Positions 41,170 to 51,001 are shown, counted from the first letter of the stretch. The stretch: DNA of 64,000 nucleotides from Wenjunlia tyrosinilytica (GCF_014646055.1 NZ_BMMS01000031.1:1-64000); one strand, 5' to 3'. Translations and numbers: made by a program. The notes: a model not told the origin generated them from the letters alone.

Positions 41170-41934
41170 ATGTCCGACCCGGTGATCGACCTGAACGCGG
41201 ACCTGGGAGAGGGGTTCGGGCGCTGGCGCCTGACCGACGACGAGGCCCTGCTGGAGGTCGTGACCAGCGCGAACGTCGCCTGCGGTTTCCACGCCGGTGA
41301 CCCGTCCACCATGCGGCGGGTGTGCGAGCTGGCCGCCGAGCGGGGCGTGCGGATCGGCGCGCAGGTCTCCTACCGCGATCTGGCCGGGTTCGGGCGGCGG
41401 GCGATGGATGTGCCGTCCGACGAGCTCGCGGACGAGATCGCCTACCAGATCGGCGCGTTGCAGGTGTTCGCCAGGTCGGCCGGCTCATGGGTCTGCTACG
41501 TCAAACCGCACGGCGCGCTGTACAACCGGGCCGTGGGCGACGAGGAACAGGCCGCCGCCGTGGTGGCGGGCGTGGTGCGGGCGGGCGGAGCGCTGCCGGT
41601 GCTGGGCCTGGGGGGCTCCGCCCTGCACCGGGCCGCCGAGAAGGCGGGACTGCCCGTGGTCGCCGAGGCGTTCGCCGACCGTGCCTACACCGCGTCCGGC
41701 ACGCTGGTACCGAGAAGCGAGCACGGCGCGGTCGTCACCTCGCCCGAGACCGTAGTCGAGCGCAGTCTCGACATCGCCCGCGACGGGGTCGTGACCGCGC
41801 TGAGCGGCGAGCGGATCGCTGTCGCGGCGCGCTCGCTGTGCCTGCACGGTGACACGCCCGGGGCGGCGCGCCTGGCCGTACGTGTGCGCGGCAGCCTCCA
41901 GGCCGCCGGGGTGCGGCTGGAGCCGTTCGCATGA
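41170..41934 (+). CDS. pxpA: 5-oxoprolinase subunit A (LamB/YcsF family)
   Basis: Cytosolic subunit (254 aa) of the prokaryotic 5-oxoprolinase, which opens 5-oxo-L-proline to glutamate using ATP. Motifs IDLNADLGEGFG, SANVACGFHAGDPSTM and YVKPHGALYNR are typical. The C-terminal part has GVRIGAQVSYRD-like and AEAFADRAYT segments. The product detoxifies 5-oxoproline formed spontaneously from glutamine. Its last codon overlaps the ATG of pxpB (ATGA), so the three subunits are coupled. Confidence 0.95.
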   Translation: MSDPVIDLNADLGEGFGRWRLTDDEALLEVVTSANVACGFHAGDPSTMRRVCELAAERGVRIGAQVSYRDLAGFGRRAMDVPSDELADEIAYQIGALQVFARSAGSWVCYVKPHGALYNRAVGDEEQAAAVVAGVVRAGGALPVLGLGGSALHRAAEKAGLPVVAEAFADRAYTASGTLVPRSEHGAVVTSPETVVERSLDIARDGVVTALSGERIAVAARSLCLHGDTPGAARLAVRVRGSLQAAGVRLEPFA

Positions 41935-42590
41935 ACGGTCCGGGCCGCGCGCACGCCCTTCACCCGGGCTCCGCGACGGTGCGGGCGGCGGGCTCGCACG
42001 CCCTGCTGGTCGAGCTCGAATCCGGTGAGCACGCCGAGGCGTTCCACGCGGAGGTGCTGCGGCGCCGGGACGCCGGGGAACTGCCGGGAGTGCGCGAGAT
42101 CGTTCCCGGCGCCCGCACCGTCCTGCTCGACGGGCTCGACGACCCGGCCGCCCTGGCCGGGGAGCTGCCCTCGTGGGAGGTGCCGAGGCTGGAGGCGGGC
42201 AGCGGTCCGCTGGTGGAGGTGCCCGTGCGCTACGACGGCGCGGACCTCGCCGAGGTCGCCGCGCTGTGGGGCGTGGCGGAGGAGGAGGTGGGACGCGTCC
42301 ACAGCGGTGTCGAGCACCATGTGGCGTTCTGCGGATTCGCCCCCGGTTTCGCCTATCTGACCGGGCTCCGGGCGCAGTACCACATGCCCCGGCGCTCCAC
42401 CCCGCGCACCGCCGTGCCCGCCGGCTCCGTCGCCCTCGCCGGCCCCTACACCGGTGTCTACCCGCGCTCCTCCCCCGGCGGCTGGCAGCTCATCGGCACC
42501 ACCCGCTCGACGCTGTGGGACCCGGACCGCGAACCGGCGGCGCTGCTCTCGCCGGGCACGAGGGTGCGCTTCGTCATGGAGGACGGGTGA
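41931..42590 (+). CDS. pxpB: 5-oxoprolinase subunit B (KipI family)
   Basis: Subunit B (219 aa), cytosolic. The conserved stretch GVEHHVAFCGFAPGFAYLTG and the segment PRRSTPRTAVPAGSVALAG identify the KipI/PxpB family. It forms a heterodimer with PxpC that handles the ATP-dependent phosphorylation step. Overlaps pxpA (ATGA) and pxpC (GTGA). Confidence 0.95.
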   Translation: MNGPGRAHALHPGSATVRAAGSHALLVELESGEHAEAFHAEVLRRRDAGELPGVREIVPGARTVLLDGLDDPAALAGELPSWEVPRLEAGSGPLVEVPVRYDGADLAEVAALWGVAEEEVGRVHSGVEHHVAFCGFAPGFAYLTGLRAQYHMPRRSTPRTAVPAGSVALAGPYTGVYPRSSPGGWQLIGTTRSTLWDPDREPAALLSPGTRVRFVMEDG

Positions 42591-43474
42591 ACGGGATCGA
42601 GGTCGTCCGGGCGGGCGTGCTGACCACCGTTCAGGACCTGGGCAGAACGGGCTACGCGCATCTGGGCGTGCCGCGGGGAGGAGCGCTGGACGCGCCGGCG
42701 CACCGGCTCGCCAACCGCCTGGCCGGCAACCCCGCCGAGGCCGCCACGCTGGAGACCACCGTCACCGGGGTGGCGGTACGCCCCCGCGAACCGGTGACCG
42801 CCGCCGTGACGGGAGCGTCCGCGCCGGTCACGGTGGACGGCCGCCCGGTTGCCTGGGGAGCGCCCGTGCGCGTCCCGGCGGGCTCGGTGCTGGAGGTGGG
42901 GCCCGCCGTCCACGGCCTGCGCAGCTATCTGGCGTTCGCCGGGGGCGTCGCCGTGGAGCCGGTCCTGGGCAGCCGCTGCACCGATGTGCTGTCGGGCCTG
43001 GGCCCCGCGCCGCTCAAGGACGCGGATGTGGTGCCGCTGGGCGACCGTCATGGCCCGGCGGCGCACCTGGACGGCCCCCCGGGCGGGGCACCGGGAGGGG
43101 AACTGGTGCTGCGCGTGGTGCTGGGACCGCGCGACGACTGGTTCACGGCCGGGTCGCTGCGCACGCTGGGGACGGGCGCGTACCGCGTGTCGGCGGCCGG
43201 CAACCGCATCGGCCTGCGCCTGGAGGGCCCACCGCTGGAGCGCGCGGTGAAGGGCGAACTGCCCAGCGAGGGAATGGTCCTGGGCGCCGTCCAGGTCCCC
43301 CCGGACGGCCACCCCGTGGTCTTCCTCGCCGACCACCCCACGACGGGCGGCTACCCGGTGATCGCCGTGGTCCCCGAGCCGGACCTCGCCCCGGCAGCGC
43401 AGGCCGCCCCGGGCACCGCCGTGCGCTTCGTCCCGGTCAGGAGCGCGGCGCGGGACCGCGCACGGCTCGGCTGA
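42587..43474 (+). CDS. pxpC: 5-oxoprolinase subunit C (KipA family)
   Basis: Subunit C (295 aa), cytosolic partner of PxpB. Diagnostic stretches are LTTVQDLGRTGYAHLGVPRGG, LAFAGGVAVEPVLGSRCTD and SEGMVLGAVQVPPDG. GTG start overlapping the pxpB stop. The frame is open upstream inside pxpB, but the family N-terminus begins at this GTG. Last gene of the operon; two glycosyltransferase genes converge on it. Confidence 0.95.
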   Translation: MNGIEVVRAGVLTTVQDLGRTGYAHLGVPRGGALDAPAHRLANRLAGNPAEAATLETTVTGVAVRPREPVTAAVTGASAPVTVDGRPVAWGAPVRVPAGSVLEVGPAVHGLRSYLAFAGGVAVEPVLGSRCTDVLSGLGPAPLKDADVVPLGDRHGPAAHLDGPPGGAPGGELVLRVVLGPRDDWFTAGSLRTLGTGAYRVSAAGNRIGLRLEGPPLERAVKGELPSEGMVLGAVQVPPDGHPVVFLADHPTTGGYPVIAVVPEPDLAPAAQAAPGTAVRFVPVRSAARDRARLG

Positions 43475-43543
43475 GCCGCCGGGGGCGGGAAGAGCGCCGA
43501 GGCGCAGGCGCGCCGACGGCCGCCGGGCGTGCGCCGGGGTGGC

Positions 43544-44728
43544 TCATCGCGCTGTCAGACGCGGCCGCGTCGACGGGGCGGGTGCTGCTCCCCGGCTCTC
43601 TCGGCTGCCCCGCGTGTGCACGTTCAAGAAGGCCTCGACCGCTGCGGGCCAGCCGAATTGTTCGGCGCGGGCACGGGCGGCGGTGCGGCGGGATGCTTCC
43701 GGGCGGGCGAGGATGCGCAGGACGGCGTCGGCGAAGGACTCGCCGTCGTCCGCGGCCGCCGCTCCCGCGTCGCCCACGATGGAGGGCAGCGCCGACGAGG
43801 CGCTGACGACCGCCGGGGTGCCGCAGGCCATCGCCTCCAGGGCCGCCAGACCGAACGTCTCCACCGGGCCCGGGGCCAGGCAGACGTCCGCCGAGGCCTG
43901 GACAGCGGCGAGTTCGCGCGGGTCGGCGACGTGGCCGAGGAAGGTCACCGGCAGGTTCTCCTCCAGCGCCCGCCGCGTCAGCCGCGCGCGCAGCGGTCCC
44001 TCCCCCGCCACCACGAGCGCCGCCCGCACCCCGCGTCCGCGCAGGGCCGCGAGGGCGTCCAGCGCCCTGCCGGGCCGTTTCTCCATCGACAGACGGGAGC
44101 ACATCGCCAGCAGGACGTCCTCGCCCCGTCCGTGCCACTGGCGCAGGGCGTCGCTGTGCAGCGACGGACGGCAGTGCGCGAGGTCGACACCCAGCGGCGC
44201 GTGCACGAGGTTGCGCACCCCGATCCTGGTGAACTCCGCCGCCGCCCACCGCGTGGTGCACACCACCGTCGAGTGGGTCCTGGCGGAGCGCAGGTTGAGG
44301 GCGTCGGCCGTGCGCCGAACCGCCGGGCGGGGAACGCCCCACGTACGCAGCAGGCCGTCGAGGCTCTCGTGGGAGACCATCGCGGCCCGGATGCGGTGGT
44401 GGCGCGCCCAGGCCCCGGTCCAGCGCAGGGTGGTGCGGTCGCACACCTCCAGCCGGTCCGGCCGCAGGTCGTCCAGGAGCCGGGCGACGGGTCCCCTCGC
44501 CGCCAGGACGCGGTAGCCGCCGGTCCCGGGCAGGGCGGGTCCGGGCAGGGTCACCACCCGGCCCTGCGCGGTCTGCTCGTCGTGAAAACGGGGACCGGGG
44601 ACGATGAGCACGGGCTCGTGGCCCGCGGCCAGGTAACCGGCGCCCAGGTGGTGCAGCGCGGTGCGCAGGCCGCCGGAGACCGGGGTGACGAAGTTCGCGA
44701 GCCGGACGATGCGCAGTCCCCCGCTCAT
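43544..44728 (-). CDS. GT4-family glycosyltransferase
   Basis: Cytosolic or membrane-associated retaining glycosyltransferase (394 aa, GT-B fold). It has the N-terminal Gly-rich loop TPVSGGLRTALHHL and the donor-binding motif PVETFGLAALEAMACGTPAV (E-x7-E). It overlaps the upstream gene by ATGA, so the two enzymes are probably made together and act in one pathway, perhaps on a mannosylated lipid. Acceptor unknown. Without a membrane helix it would bind the membrane surface. Confidence 0.88.
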   Translation of the reverse strand: MSGGLRIVRLANFVTPVSGGLRTALHHLGAGYLAAGHEPVLIVPGPRFHDEQTAQGRVVTLPGPALPGTGGYRVLAARGPVARLLDDLRPDRLEVCDRTTLRWTGAWARHHRIRAAMVSHESLDGLLRTWGVPRPAVRRTADALNLRSARTHSTVVCTTRWAAAEFTRIGVRNLVHAPLGVDLAHCRPSLHSDALRQWHGRGEDVLLAMCSRLSMEKRPGRALDALAALRGRGVRAALVVAGEGPLRARLTRRALEENLPVTFLGHVADPRELAAVQASADVCLAPGPVETFGLAALEAMACGTPAVVSASSALPSIVGDAGAAAADDGESFADAVLRILARPEASRRTAARARAEQFGWPAAVEAFLNVHTRGSRESRGAAPAPSTRPRLTAR

Positions 44729-45930
44729 GCGACGCTGCCTTCGCGGGAGACGAGTGCGCGCTCGCGCTGCCGGATCCGCCCGTACGGCCGTGCCGCCGTG
44801 ACGGCGCCGGGGACGCGCGCGGGACGGCGCTGCTCGAGCACTTCGGCGTAGTGGCCGAGGAGCTGGTCGCCGACGGCGGCCCAGGTCCTCGCGGCGACCG
44901 CGGCGCGCCCCGCCCGGCCGAACGCCCTTCGGGAGGCGGGAGCCGCCGCCAGCCCGGCCACGGCCTCGCGCAGCGCGGCGCCGTCGCGCGGGGGCACCAG
45001 CAGACCGGTGGTGCCGTGGTGCACCAGGTCGAGCGGGCCTCCGGCGGCGGGTGCGACGACGGGGACGCCACTGGCCATGGCCTCCTGGACCGTCTGGCAG
45101 AAGGTCTCCAGCGGCCCCGTGTGCACGAACAGGTCCAGCGACGCGTAGAGCCCGGCCAGTTCGTCGCCGGTGCGGCGGCCCGGGAACACCGCTCCCGGCA
45201 GTGCCTCGCGCAGACTCTGCTCGCTGGGCCCGTCACCGATGACGACGACCTTCACCCCCGGCAGAGAGCACACCCCGGCGAGCAGGTCCACGCGCTTCTC
45301 CGGCGCCAGCCGCCCGACGTAGCCGACGAGCAGTTCGCCGCCGGGGGCGAGCCCGGCGCGGAGCACGGGGTCGCGGTGGCGGGGGTGGAACCGCTCGGAG
45401 TCGACACCGCGCGGCCACAGGTGCACCCGGGGAACGCCGTGCTCGACCAGATCGCTCATCGCGGCCGTGGAGGGGGCCAGGGTGCGGTCCGCCGCGCTGT
45501 GGAGGGCCCGCATGCGCCGCCAGGCGGCGCCGCCGCCGACCCCGAGGTAGGTGCGGGCGTATCCGGCGAGGTCGGTCTGGTAGACGGCGACCGCGGGCAG
45601 CCCCAGCCGCTCGGCGGCGGCCATACCGCGGGCACCGAGGACGAAGGGACTGGCCAGGTGGACGATGTCGGCGCGGTGCTCGGCCAGCGCGGCGGCCACC
45701 CGGCGGGTGGGCAGGGCGACGCGGACCTGGCGGTATCCGGGCCACGGCACGGACGGCACATGCACCAGGCGGTACGGGCCGTCGGCGGGTGCCGCCCGCT
45801 CCGCGACCGAGGGTGCGACCACCAGGGTGTCGTGGCCGCGGGCGGCGAGGTGCTCGGCCGTGCGCACTGCGCAGTGGGCGACCCCGTTGACGTCGGGGGG
45901 GAAGGATTCGGTGACGATGGCGACACGCAT
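44725..45930 (-). CDS. GT4 glycosyltransferase, MgtA-like mannosyltransferase
   Basis: GT-B glycosyltransferase (401 aa). The N-terminus RVAIVTESFPPDVNGV and the acceptor-side stretch VYQTDLAGYARTYLG resemble GDP-mannose-dependent alpha-mannosyltransferases of actinomycetes (MgtA type). The donor motif is GPLETFCQTVQEAMASGVPV. Tentatively a lipid mannosyltransferase; the sugar is inferred. It is the first gene of the pair. Confidence 0.88.
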   Translation of the reverse strand: MRVAIVTESFPPDVNGVAHCAVRTAEHLAARGHDTLVVAPSVAERAAPADGPYRLVHVPSVPWPGYRQVRVALPTRRVAAALAEHRADIVHLASPFVLGARGMAAAERLGLPAVAVYQTDLAGYARTYLGVGGGAAWRRMRALHSAADRTLAPSTAAMSDLVEHGVPRVHLWPRGVDSERFHPRHRDPVLRAGLAPGGELLVGYVGRLAPEKRVDLLAGVCSLPGVKVVVIGDGPSEQSLREALPGAVFPGRRTGDELAGLYASLDLFVHTGPLETFCQTVQEAMASGVPVVAPAAGGPLDLVHHGTTGLLVPPRDGAALREAVAGLAAAPASRRAFGRAGRAAVAARTWAAVGDQLLGHYAEVLEQRRPARVPGAVTAARPYGRIRQRERALVSREGSVA

Positions 45931-46081
45931 ACCGCCGTTGTCTCGGTGCCAGGCGTTGGCCAGGGCACGTCGATCTTTCCCACCGGAGAACGTCGCGTGA
46001 GCGTTGGACGCGCCACGCGGCGAAGGCCCGGGTGCGGCCCCGGCGAAGTCGCCGGGTGGCGGCTCCCGCGCAGGCCCGGGC

Positions 46082-46120
46082 GGGCGGCTCCCGCGAAGCC
46101 CGAGCCCGCGGGAGCCGCCC
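46082..46120 (-). terminator. Hairpin terminator after HEAT-repeat gene
   Basis: A perfect 14-bp stem (GGGCGGCTCCCGCG with CGCGGGAGCCGCCC) around an 11-base loop. It starts four bases beyond the stop codon of the minus-strand HEAT-repeat gene. Confidence 0.85.
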
Positions 46121-46124
46121 CCCT

Positions 46125-47534
46125 TCAGTGCGCGGGTCCCCCCGAGCTGAGGCGGCCGCGAACGGCGGTCTGGACCTCGGCCTCCTCGGCGGGGTCGGCG
46201 GCGAGGCTGCGCAGGCGGGCCAGGACGCGGACGTCACCGATGGTGGCGTGGCGGGCGGCCAGTTCCCGGGTGGTCTCCTCGCAGTCCCACAGGCATTCGA
46301 CGGCGAATCCCGCCGCGAACGCCGGGTCGGCCGCCGACAGGGCCTGCGCCGCCTGCCCGCGCAGGTGGGAGGAGGCGGTCTCGCGGTAGATGTGCCGCAG
46401 CAGGGGTGAGGCGCAGACCATCGCATGTCTGCCGACCCCTTCGACCAGGACCGCCAGGCCCTCGGCGTCGGGGCCCTCGCGCTGGACCTGGCGGCGCAGC
46501 GCCGTCAGCACGGCGGGCGCGTCGTCGGGGCCGCCGGCGCAGGCGAGGACGCGGGCGGCGGCGGTGCCGAGGGCGTCGTCGCGCCCCGCCCATCGGCGGG
46601 CGCGGTCCAGGGCCGCCGGGAAGCGCATGCGTTCGAATACTTCGAGCGCCACGTGGGCCACCCTCGGCAGCGGGTCGTCGGCGGCGGCCTCGATCAGGTC
46701 GAGGATCTCGCGGTCGCGGCGGTCGGCGAGGTGGCGCAGAGCGGCGGCACGGGACCCCTCCGGGCCCCGGCGGGCGGCTTCGAGGAGCTCGTCGCGGTCC
46801 TCGGGTGCGGCGACGGCGGCCAGGCAGCGGGCGGCGGGGGCGTCCCGGTGCTCGGTGGGGTGGCCGTCGAGTCCGGCCTGCGCCCAGTCGAGCACGTCCC
46901 GCACGCTCCAGCCGGGGGTGGGGCCGCTGGGGCGCAACTGGCGCTGCCAGCGATTGAAACAGGCCTGTTCCTGGGCTGTGCGTACCCGCTCGTGGTCGGC
47001 GGCCCACAGCCGCCAGGGGCGGGGCTCGTACGCCTCCTGCACGGCACGGCCGAGCGCGGCGTCGCCCTCGGGGGTGCGCGGGAAGCGGGCCAGGACGGCG
47101 GGGCCGAGCGCGCGCAGGCCCTCGTCGTCGTCACGCAGGGCCAGTTCGTCGAGGGCCCAGCCCCAATTGCTGCCGCGGGCCGCGTAGCCGCGCAGCAGGT
47201 CGCGGGCGTCCCGCCTGCCGTACCCGGCGAGGTGGCCCAGGACGGACAGGGCCAGGCCCGTGCGCTGCTCGTCGGTGTCGAGGAGGTCGTCGGGGTGGAA
47301 GAGGTGATGCTCGATCCCGTCCAGGGCGCCTTCGAGCTCGCTGTAGAGGCGGGCGTAGTAAAGGGAGCGCGACTCGAGCCGCCAGTCGCGGCGGGGGTCG
47401 CGCAGGACGCAGCTCTCCAGCGCGGCGAGCGCTTCCGGCTGCCGCGCCGCGAGTGCGTGCAGGGTCCCGTCGCCGCGGCCTCGCTGGAGGAGACCGAGAA
47501 GGGACCCGCTGGGCGCTATGTCTGGGTCGAACAT
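46125..47534 (-). CDS. HEAT-repeat protein
   Basis: Soluble helical protein (469 aa) built of HEAT-like repeats, for example SRAAALRHLADRRDREILDL, LPRVAHVALEVFERMRFPAAL and LGTAAARVLACAGGPDDAPAVL. No catalytic motif. Such proteins act as scaffolds. The frame opens at 47570, but the ATG at 47534 (MFDPDIAPSG) is preferred. Divergent from the PP2C phosphatase gene; whether they work together is unknown. Confidence 0.75.
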   Translation of the reverse strand: MFDPDIAPSGSLLGLLQRGRGDGTLHALAARQPEALAALESCVLRDPRRDWRLESRSLYYARLYSELEGALDGIEHHLFHPDDLLDTDEQRTGLALSVLGHLAGYGRRDARDLLRGYAARGSNWGWALDELALRDDDEGLRALGPAVLARFPRTPEGDAALGRAVQEAYEPRPWRLWAADHERVRTAQEQACFNRWQRQLRPSGPTPGWSVRDVLDWAQAGLDGHPTEHRDAPAARCLAAVAAPEDRDELLEAARRGPEGSRAAALRHLADRRDREILDLIEAAADDPLPRVAHVALEVFERMRFPAALDRARRWAGRDDALGTAAARVLACAGGPDDAPAVLTALRRQVQREGPDAEGLAVLVEGVGRHAMVCASPLLRHIYRETASSHLRGQAAQALSAADPAFAAGFAVECLWDCEETTRELAARHATIGDVRVLARLRSLAADPAEEAEVQTAVRGRLSSGGPAH

Positions 47535-47853
47535 GAAGTCAGCATCCGGTGTGGGGATATGCACTGGCAACGGGATTTCCGCTGCCTGTGCCCGGCATCC
47601 TTACCTGTCACGACGGGTTCCATGCACGGAGCCCGTCCGCCGTGGGGGGTCAGGCGGGGCTTGCGCAGCGTACCGGGAATGGCGCCGGGCAGCGTTTTGT
47701 GCCCGACAAATCCCCCACAGTGCTTGGCATATGCCAGGGGAACCACCGATACGGGTTGCCCCGAAACCCTTACGCGTGCTCGCGCACTGTGCAACAGTCG
47801 TCACTGTCCCAACCATGCCGACCTGTGGCGTTCCCGCTGATTTCGGAGAGCCC
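47535..47853. other. Divergent intergenic region with a 12-bp palindrome
   Basis: A 319-base gap between the HEAT-repeat gene and the PP2C gene. It contains the perfect palindrome TGGCATATGCCA at 47725-47736 and a loose inverted repeat ACGGGTT...AGCCCGT near 47611-47634. Both promoters should be here. The upstream frame of the phosphatase gene is open through it but shows no coding bias. Confidence 0.5.
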
Positions 47854-49281
47854 ATGCAGCCCCCACAGCATGCGGACCAGCCGGCCGACGTCGGCGCCGT
47901 GGACGCGCTCATCTCCGAGGCGCTGGAGCTGCGGGGACGGGTCGACGAGGTCCGCCGCGTGGCCGTTGCCGACGACGGCGACGACCCCCTCGGCCGCTGG
48001 CGGCGGGCCCTGTGCGATCTCGCCGCCCACCACCTGCGCGACCTCGGTGAGCACCTCGGCCAGCTCCGCGCGGAGCTGGCGTCACCGCCGCGCCGCGGCG
48101 GCCGCCCGCACGAGCGCGCCGCCTCCGGCCGGAGCGGCCGACCCGCGACCGCCCCCGCGGGCAGGGCCGGAAGCGCCGAGTGGAACCTGGTCACCGACGA
48201 GGTCGTCTGGTCACCGGAGATGTTCCGGATCTTCGGCAGGAACCCCGCCGACGGCCCCCTTCCCCTCGACGAGCTCCACGCCTGGCTGTTCGCGGAGGAC
48301 CAGACGGCCGTCGCCGCGATGGTCACCGCCTGCCTGGTCGACAGCAAGCCCATCGACGGCGAGTTCCGCATCGTGCGCCCCGACGGCAGTGTGCGCACCG
48401 TGCACTTGGTGGGGGAGCCCGTCCTCGACCACGACGGCAGCACCCTGTCGATGTGGGCCGTCGTCCGTGACGTCAGCGACCTGCGCCGCAGCCAGCGGGC
48501 GGTGCGCGAGACCCGCGACAGCCTCCACCGCTCCCGGCAGAGCGCGCAGACCGAGCACCGCATGGCGGTGGAACTCCAGGAAGCCGTACTGCCACCCTGG
48601 CGCGGGCCCCTGCGCTTCCCCGAGAACGGCCCGCAGACGATCGACCTCGCCGCCCGCTACCTCCCCTCCGGCACCAGCGCCCTCGTCGGCGGCGACTGGT
48701 ACGACGCGCTGGAACTGCCCGACGGCTCCACCCTGCTGACCGTGGGCGACCTGACCGGCCACGGCGTCACCGCCACCTCCGGCATGGCGATGCTCCTCGG
48801 CGCCCTGCGCGGCATGGCCGTCGCCGGTGTCGAACCCGGCCCCATGATGCGCTGGCTCAACCAGCTCCTCGACCGGTCCGCGCAGGCAGCCCTCAGCAGC
48901 GCCCTGTGCTGCCGCTTCGACCCGCACGAGCGCTCACTGACCTGGTCACAGGCCGGACACCCCGCTCCGCTGCTCTACCGCGGCGGGGCGGGCCGGCAGC
49001 TGGAACCCCCCGAGGGGGTACTGCTCGGAGCCGTCGCCGACGCCCGCTACGCCCAGCGCACCGACCGGCTCGCCCCAGGAGACGTGGTGCTCCTGCACAC
49101 CGACGGACTCGTGCCGCACCGCAGGGCCGACTCCTCGTCCGTGGTCGAGCAGTTGCTGGAACTCTCGCCGCGGATCACGGCGGCCCACAGCGCGCAGGAG
49201 TGCGTGCGCGCGGTCGTTGAGCGATTCGGCGCGGTGGACCGCGACGACGACGCCTGCGTCCTGGTCGCCCGCGTCTGCTGA
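47854..49281 (+). CDS. PAS-PP2C (SpoIIE-type) phosphatase
   Basis: Cytosolic Ser/Thr phosphatase (475 aa). An N-terminal helical region (about 10-70) precedes a PAS domain (about 105-225, WNLVTDEVVWSPEMFRIFG to WAVVRDVSDLRRSQ). A short coiled coil follows, then a PP2C/SpoIIE domain with VGGDWYDALELPDG, TVGDLTGHGVTATSGMAMLL and a C-terminal DDDACVLVARV. Metal-binding Asp residues are kept. Such proteins usually regulate anti-sigma factor antagonists. The ATG at 47854 has GGAGAG just upstream; an ATG at 47814 is also possible. Confidence 0.9.
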   Translation: MQPPQHADQPADVGAVDALISEALELRGRVDEVRRVAVADDGDDPLGRWRRALCDLAAHHLRDLGEHLGQLRAELASPPRRGGRPHERAASGRSGRPATAPAGRAGSAEWNLVTDEVVWSPEMFRIFGRNPADGPLPLDELHAWLFAEDQTAVAAMVTACLVDSKPIDGEFRIVRPDGSVRTVHLVGEPVLDHDGSTLSMWAVVRDVSDLRRSQRAVRETRDSLHRSRQSAQTEHRMAVELQEAVLPPWRGPLRFPENGPQTIDLAARYLPSGTSALVGGDWYDALELPDGSTLLTVGDLTGHGVTATSGMAMLLGALRGMAVAGVEPGPMMRWLNQLLDRSAQAALSSALCCRFDPHERSLTWSQAGHPAPLLYRGGAGRQLEPPEGVLLGAVADARYAQRTDRLAPGDVVLLHTDGLVPHRRADSSSVVEQLLELSPRITAAHSAQECVRAVVERFGAVDRDDDACVLVARVC

Positions 49282-49332
49282 ACAGCGGCGTTCGGGAGGG
49301 AAGTCCGCGGGCGGTTGCGCACGTGGACAGGG

Positions 49333-49421
49333 CTCCGGCGCGGAGACCGGAGTTGACGAAGCCCCGGCGCGCGGAGAACGGAGTTGACGAAGATCCGGCA
49401 TGGAGACCGGAGTCGACGGAG
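49333..49421. repeat. Degenerate ~29-bp tandem repeat
   Basis: Three units resembling TCCGGCGCGGAGACCGGAGT followed by TGACGAAG begin at about 49333, 49362 and 49393. They lie in the 250-base gap between the phosphatase gene and the convergent NsdA-like gene. Confidence 0.75.
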
Positions 49422-49531
49422 ATCGGAATCTGGGACTTGGACTCCGGCTCGGGGTTTCGGGCTTTCGGGCTTCGGACCATCGGGCTTCGGACCTGCGGGT
49501 CGACCGGGGCGGGCCCGGACGGCACGCGGAC

Positions 49532-51001
49532 TCAGACGGAGAGGTTCTTCGCCTGGCTCGGGAGGGACTTCTTGATCTGGTCGCGCAGGTCCTTGATGCC
49601 GGAGTGGTCGCTGTACCGCGCGGTGAGCCGGTACATCTCGCGCAACCGGTCCCAGGTGCGCTTGGAGGAGGTCTCCCCCATCGAGACCAGGGCCAGCCGC
49701 GCGTACCGCTCGGCCTGCTCGGGGTCGTTGGCGATGAAGCACGCCGACGCCAGCGAGATGTAGTCGAAGATCGTGGAGCGCTGCCGCCCCTTCGCCCGCA
49801 GCTCCAGCGCCTTCTTCGCGTGGTACTGCGCATGCCCGGACATCGAGGGGTCGTGGTCGGCGAGTGTGCGGTACGCCAGCGCCTGCATCCCGTGCAGATC
49901 GGCCTCGTCGAACATCTGCATCCAGCTCGGCGGCTCCACGTCCCCGCGGTCGGAGACGAACAGGTCCTCCGCCTCACCGAGGGTGCGCCGCATCGCCTGG
50001 CCCCGCCCCATGGACGCCTGCGCCCACGCCTCGATGGTCTGGAGCATGGCCCGGGTGCGCGGCAGCGCCTCGTGCCCCGCCCCCGACTTGGCGAGCTTCA
50101 TCAGGTCCAGGGCGTCGTCGGGCCGGCCGAGGTGCACCATCTGGCGGGCCGCCCGGGACAGTGCCTCCCCCGCCCTCGGCCGGTCACCGCCCTCGCGGGC
50201 CGCGTGCACGGCGATCACGAAGTACTTCTGGGCCGTCGACTCCAGTCCCACGTCGTGGGACATCCAGCCCGCCAGCCCGGCCAGATTCGCCGCGACACCC
50301 CACAGTCTTCGGTGCAGATGCTCGGGATGGCGGTAGGCGAGCATGCCGCCCACCTCGTTGAGCTGGCCGACCACGGCCTTGCGCTGCAGTCCGCCGCCGC
50401 GCGAGGCGTCCCAGGCGCGGAACACCTCGACGGAGTGCTCCAGGGCCTCGACCTCGTCGGAGCCGACGGGCGCCGCCTCGTAGCGGTCGAGTGAAGCCTG
50501 GCTGACGGTACCGAAGCCGTCGAAATCGGTGTGGGGAGCGTCGGCGGCAAGCACCGGGTCGGTGTGCAGCCAGTCCCGCATGGCGCCAGTCAAAGCTGAG
50601 CCGGCGGCGAGCGCGGCGCCCGCGCCCACCAAGCCACGTCGGTTGAGCATGAGGTCCATTCCCGTGAATTCGGTGAGGACCGCGGCAGTTCGCTCCGGTG
50701 GCCACGGCAGGCCGTCCGCGGCCTGCTTCCTACCCGTACGCCGATGCCGGTCGAACCCGAGATCCTCGATGGTCACGACACGGCCGAGACGCTCGGTGAA
50801 CAGGGCTGCCAGCACCTTCGGCACCGGATCGCGCGGGGCCTCGCCCGTCTCGATCCAACGCCGTACCCGCGAAGTGTCGGTCGCCAGCTGCGGATGGCCC
50901 ATGACCGCCGCCTGCCGGTTCACGAGTCGGGCGAGTTCGCCCTTGGACCATCCGGTCAGTCCGAACAAGTCCGCGAGTCTGGTGTTGGGTTCCTTGCTCA
51001 C
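49532..51001 (-). CDS. NsdA/NsdB-like regulator
   Basis: Regulatory protein (489 aa). An N-terminal helix-turn-helix-like part (FGLTGWSKGELARLVNRQA, SRVRRWIETGEAPRDPVPKV) precedes helical tetratricopeptide-like repeats (about 170-480). The layout matches NsdA, a negative regulator of Streptomyces development and antibiotic production. Whether it is the NsdA orthologue, NsdB or another paralogue cannot be decided here. An alpha-helical hydrophobic patch (VGAGAALAAGSALTGAM) links the two parts. Confidence 0.78.
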   Translation of the reverse strand: MSKEPNTRLADLFGLTGWSKGELARLVNRQAAVMGHPQLATDTSRVRRWIETGEAPRDPVPKVLAALFTERLGRVVTIEDLGFDRHRRTGRKQAADGLPWPPERTAAVLTEFTGMDLMLNRRGLVGAGAALAAGSALTGAMRDWLHTDPVLAADAPHTDFDGFGTVSQASLDRYEAAPVGSDEVEALEHSVEVFRAWDASRGGGLQRKAVVGQLNEVGGMLAYRHPEHLHRRLWGVAANLAGLAGWMSHDVGLESTAQKYFVIAVHAAREGGDRPRAGEALSRAARQMVHLGRPDDALDLMKLAKSGAGHEALPRTRAMLQTIEAWAQASMGRGQAMRRTLGEAEDLFVSDRGDVEPPSWMQMFDEADLHGMQALAYRTLADHDPSMSGHAQYHAKKALELRAKGRQRSTIFDYISLASACFIANDPEQAERYARLALVSMGETSSKRTWDRLREMYRLTARYSDHSGIKDLRDQIKKSLPSQAKNLSV